Made by a program: the position numbers and the translations under genes
Notes under the pieces: model-generated
Database searches by the model: none
Told to the model about the DNA's origin: nothing
What the model saw: the letters and a program-made list of their open reading frames with translations, nothing else
DNA from: Candidatus Zixiibacteriota bacterium
GTDB lineage: Bacteria > Zixibacteria > MSB-5A5 > GN15 > PGXB01
Direction: 5' to 3'
Assembly (NCBI GenBank): GCA_020345705.1
Contig: CP070766.1
Coordinates: forward strand, 1,339,118 to 1,345,713
DNA: 6,596 nucleotides
Shown: piece after piece, positions 5,972-6,596 of the stretch
How the letters are laid out: each line of letters begins with the position of its first letter
Position numbering within the stretch: position 1 is the stretch's first letter

Positions 5972-6052
5972 GACCAAGTCAATTGGTTGCCGAATAATTC
6001 AGACTTGAGTAGATTGCCGACCCCACATTCACGAGTACACCCGAGATTAGCC

Positions 6053-6088
6053 TTGACTCCATCCTGAGTGTTATTAATAATACTGCCA
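6053..6088 (+). promoter_or_regulatory. Near-consensus sigma70-type promoter whose start point falls on the next ATG
   Basis: TTGACT (6053-6058; 5 of 6 to consensus), a 17-nt spacer and AATAAT (6076-6081; 5 of 6) form the best promoter in the window. Counting 7 nt from the end of the -10 box puts +1 at 6088, the A of the downstream ATG. No Shine-Dalgarno sequence precedes that ATG (bases read AATAATACTGCC). Both facts point to a leaderless mRNA. Confidence 0.6.
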
Positions 6089-6596
6089 TGATTCCCTTCA
6101 GGCGGCGGTCGGCGGCGGTGATTGTCTTTACCGCCCTCATCATTATCTTGGTCAATATCGCCTGGTGGCTTTTTTATTCCGAAACCGAAAACAGCTTCGA
6201 AGGCCAGCTCTCCCATCGGCTGTCCTCGCTCGCCCATCTGGGCTCAGCGCTTATCAAGCCGGAGATTGTCGTCTCGCTCAGCGATGGCAATCTGTCCGCC
6301 TATGATTCGACGCTTGACATTATCGGCAGCATCAGAGATGCCGACTCGCTCTCGGAGGTCTTTATCATTGATCCGGATTACGGCTATCTGGCCACGACCC
6401 TGATCGAACCTGATTCGGTTTACTACCTGGCAGCGCTAAATCGGATATATGTCGATTCGGTATTCTCGCAAGGCTGGCTGGCGTCCGGTGATGAATCAGA
6501 TATTCTGCCTCTGGTCACCGAAAGTTATCGGGTGGGAGATATTTATCTCAAGTCAGCCTTTGCGCCTCTTTATGACACGGCCGGAGCCGTCGCCGC
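6088..6596 (+). CDS. Membrane-anchored sensor protein, N-terminal part; probably sensor histidine kinase (3' partial)
   Basis: The frame is open from ATG 6088 to the window edge (169 codons plus two bases). The protein begins with MIPFRRRS, a positive cytoplasmic stub. One membrane helix follows at about 9-30 (AAVIVFTALIIILVNIAWWLFY). Then comes an extracytoplasmic region with SLAHLGSALIKPEIV, FIIDPDYGYLATTLIEPDSVYYLAALNRI and YRVGDIYLKSAFAPLYDTAG segments. That last part resembles the PAS-like/Cache sensor domains in which a ligand-binding beta sheet ends in a variant of APL-DxxG. Such domains usually precede a second membrane helix, HAMP and a histidine kinase or cyclase output, none of which is in view, so the output type is inferred. 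The start is chosen because it is the only ATG before the RRR/membrane-helix unit and coincides with the predicted transcription start. AHSA1 lies upstream on the same strand, but the strong local promoter suggests separate expression. Confidence 0.6.
   Translation, partial: MIPFRRRSAAVIVFTALIIILVNIAWWLFYSETENSFEGQLSHRLSSLAHLGSALIKPEIVVSLSDGNLSAYDSTLDIIGSIRDADSLSEVFIIDPDYGYLATTLIEPDSVYYLAALNRIYVDSVFSQGWLASGDESDILPLVTESYRVGDIYLKSAFAPLYDTAGAVA

Noticed and set aside
5606..5977. Minus-strand open frame of 123 codons opposite the AHSA1-like gene
   Set aside because: It is an antisense shadow; the plus-strand protein fits a known fold from end to end.
5973..5987. Small hairpin ACCAA-GTCAA-TTGGT just after the AHSA1-like stop codon
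   Set aside because: The 5-bp AT-rich stem has no following T run, so it is too weak to be called a terminator.

Overview
The window looks like chromosomal DNA from an uncultured Gram-negative bacterium of the FCB superphylum (Zixibacteria, KSB1 or a related candidate phylum would fit). This is an inference from three things. The gene at the left edge ends in a FlgD-like / type IX-secretion-style C-terminal tail. Several proteins are exported or lipid-anchored. Palindromic repeats of a dispersed type fill the largest intergenic gap. No insertion sequence, phage gene, CRISPR array, tRNA or rRNA was seen.

Layout. Bases 1-191 (+) hold the end of a large exported protein. It converges on a minus-strand operon, with a hairpin terminator between them at 208-235. 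The operon reads right to left from about 2800 to 273: an FtsB/DivIC-type divisome protein, RecO (recombination mediator) and a single-chain glycyl-tRNA synthetase, with gaps of only 6 and 10 nt. A 468-nt divergent intergenic region (2764-3231) follows. It carries a weak candidate promoter for the operon and two separate palindromic repeat elements.

The right half is all plus strand: a Cys-rich DUF6125-like protein (3232-3750), a secreted transglutaminase-like protein with a Cys-His-Asp triad (3841-4938), a small lipoprotein with a lipocalin-like pattern (5045-5470), an AHSA1/SRPBCC-domain protein (5507-5971), and the start of a membrane-anchored sensor protein, probably a histidine kinase, which runs off the right edge (6088-6596). 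The first four each have a clear Shine-Dalgarno sequence. The last has none, but a near-consensus sigma70-type promoter is placed so that transcription would begin at its ATG, suggesting a leaderless mRNA.

The minus-strand operon is housekeeping (division, repair, translation). The plus-strand genes are accessory or envelope functions with no obvious shared pathway. I found no convincing new multi-gene system. The items most worth a second look are the two repeat elements, the leaderless start, the recO-GlyRS neighbourhood and the two Cys-rich proteins of uncertain function.
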